Shown: piece by piece, positions 63,731 to 64,000 of the stretch | Numbering within the stretch: position 1 is the stretch's first letter | Layout: every line of letters starts with the position of its first letter | Assembly (NCBI RefSeq): GCF_018614655.1 | Contig: NZ_JAGGOG010000013.1 | Coordinates: 124,001 to 188,000 of the forward strand | Direction: 5' to 3' | From: Pseudomonas fluorescens | Lineage (GTDB): Bacteria > Pseudomonadota > Gammaproteobacteria > Pseudomonadales > Pseudomonadaceae | Length of the DNA stretch: 64,000 nt | Position numbers and translations under genes: made by a program | Notes under the pieces: generated by a model | What the model was told of the DNA's origin: nothing | What the model saw: the letters and a program-made list of their open reading frames with translations, nothing else | Databases searched by the model: none

Positions 63731-64000
63731 TCGCCGTCAGGGTGTAGCACAAGGGCAATTGCGCCGGCTGGTGTTCATATTGGTCGTAGAGGTCCTCGCG
63801 ATTGGAATGCGGGTACTCTTTCAGATGATTGACCTGCAGGCCGGCTGCGAGGATGCCGCCCACGATGTCCCCCATCGTATGGACGAACCAATAGGAGGGT
63901 GCCGTAGTGCACGCGGCCTCCCCTTCGTAAACAATGGCCTCCTGCTGTATGAACGGCTCACGCTGAAAATACGAACTGACAGGCAGCATCGGATTGACTG
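63714..64000 (-). CDS. SAM-dependent methyltransferase, C-terminal part (cut by window edge)
   Basis: The reverse strand reads from the right edge (VNPMLPVSSYFQ) to a TGA at 63714. QEAIVYEGEAACTTAPSYWFVHTMGDIVGGILAAG and LPLCYTLTAIK resemble the C-terminal part of class I SAM-dependent methyltransferases. The SAM-binding motifs are outside the window, so the call is provisional. Confidence 0.6.
   Translation of the reverse strand, partial: VNPMLPVSSYFQREPFIQQEAIVYEGEAACTTAPSYWFVHTMGDIVGGILAAGLQVNHLKEYPHSNREDLYDQYEHQPAQLPLCYTLTAIKCST

Noticed and set aside
1..64000. Prophage, integron, tRNA or rRNA
   Set aside because: No integrase, att repeats, phage structural genes, cloverleaf or rRNA sequence was seen in the window.

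Overview
The window looks like chromosomal DNA from a member of the Pseudomonas fluorescens group. The signs are high GC, the aprX-inh-aprDEF-prtAB-lipA secretion operon known from that group, a mexS-mexT-mexEF-oprN efflux locus, a DUF1652 gene, a LigD of PE-ligase-polymerase order, and several families of Pseudomonas REP/REPIN palindromes with a RAYT transposase. No rRNA, tRNA, prophage, integron or CRISPR array was seen.

Left part (1-17.3 kb). The 5' part of a FAN1-type VRR-NUC nuclease runs off the left edge, followed by a small lipoprotein. Then comes the complete exoenzyme operon on the minus strand: metalloprotease AprX, its inhibitor Inh, the type I exporter AprDEF, two subtilisin autotransporters and the RTX lipase LipA. 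AprDEF should export both AprX and LipA. The second autotransporter (prtB) carries a single in-frame TAA where its paralogue has a Tyr codon. Each 3' intergenic gap of this operon holds a REPIN, and a perfect 26-bp palindrome separates aprX from inh.

17.3-25.8 kb. A permease/P1-peptidase pair sits divergent from a LuxR regulator. A RAYT lies beside its probable REPIN. An AraC-FAD oxidase-cupin-polyamine-binding-protein cluster suggests amine/polyamine use. A DUF1652 gene is divergent from the AraC gene.

25.8-36.3 kb. A stand-alone UvrD-like helicase, a pirin, a 0.67-kb region built of a long imperfect inverted repeat, phosphoglucomutase, and a MocR-type regulator paired with an unrecognised 473-aa protein.

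36.3-43.7 kb. mexS (minus) is divergent from mexT, followed by mexE-mexF-oprN with a double-hairpin terminator.

43.7-52.4 kb. An AraC regulator, then an iron-uptake operon efeU-efeO-efeB-efeM behind a Fur-box-like site. This operon has both the cupredoxin-containing EfeO and a cupredoxin-free M75 protein. A 1087-residue orphan protein on the opposite strand resembles the large toxin-like proteins of pseudomonads.

52.4-64 kb. pssA, a TetR gene with a perfect 14-bp operator-like palindrome and its DUF1348 neighbour, a PQQ-type sugar dehydrogenase, a small secreted N/P-rich protein, the NHEJ pair ku-ligD, lpxO, a wzz chain-length regulator, a TIGR03067-like protein, and the 3' end of a methyltransferase at the right edge.

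All calls come from reading the sequence and the translations. No database search was possible.
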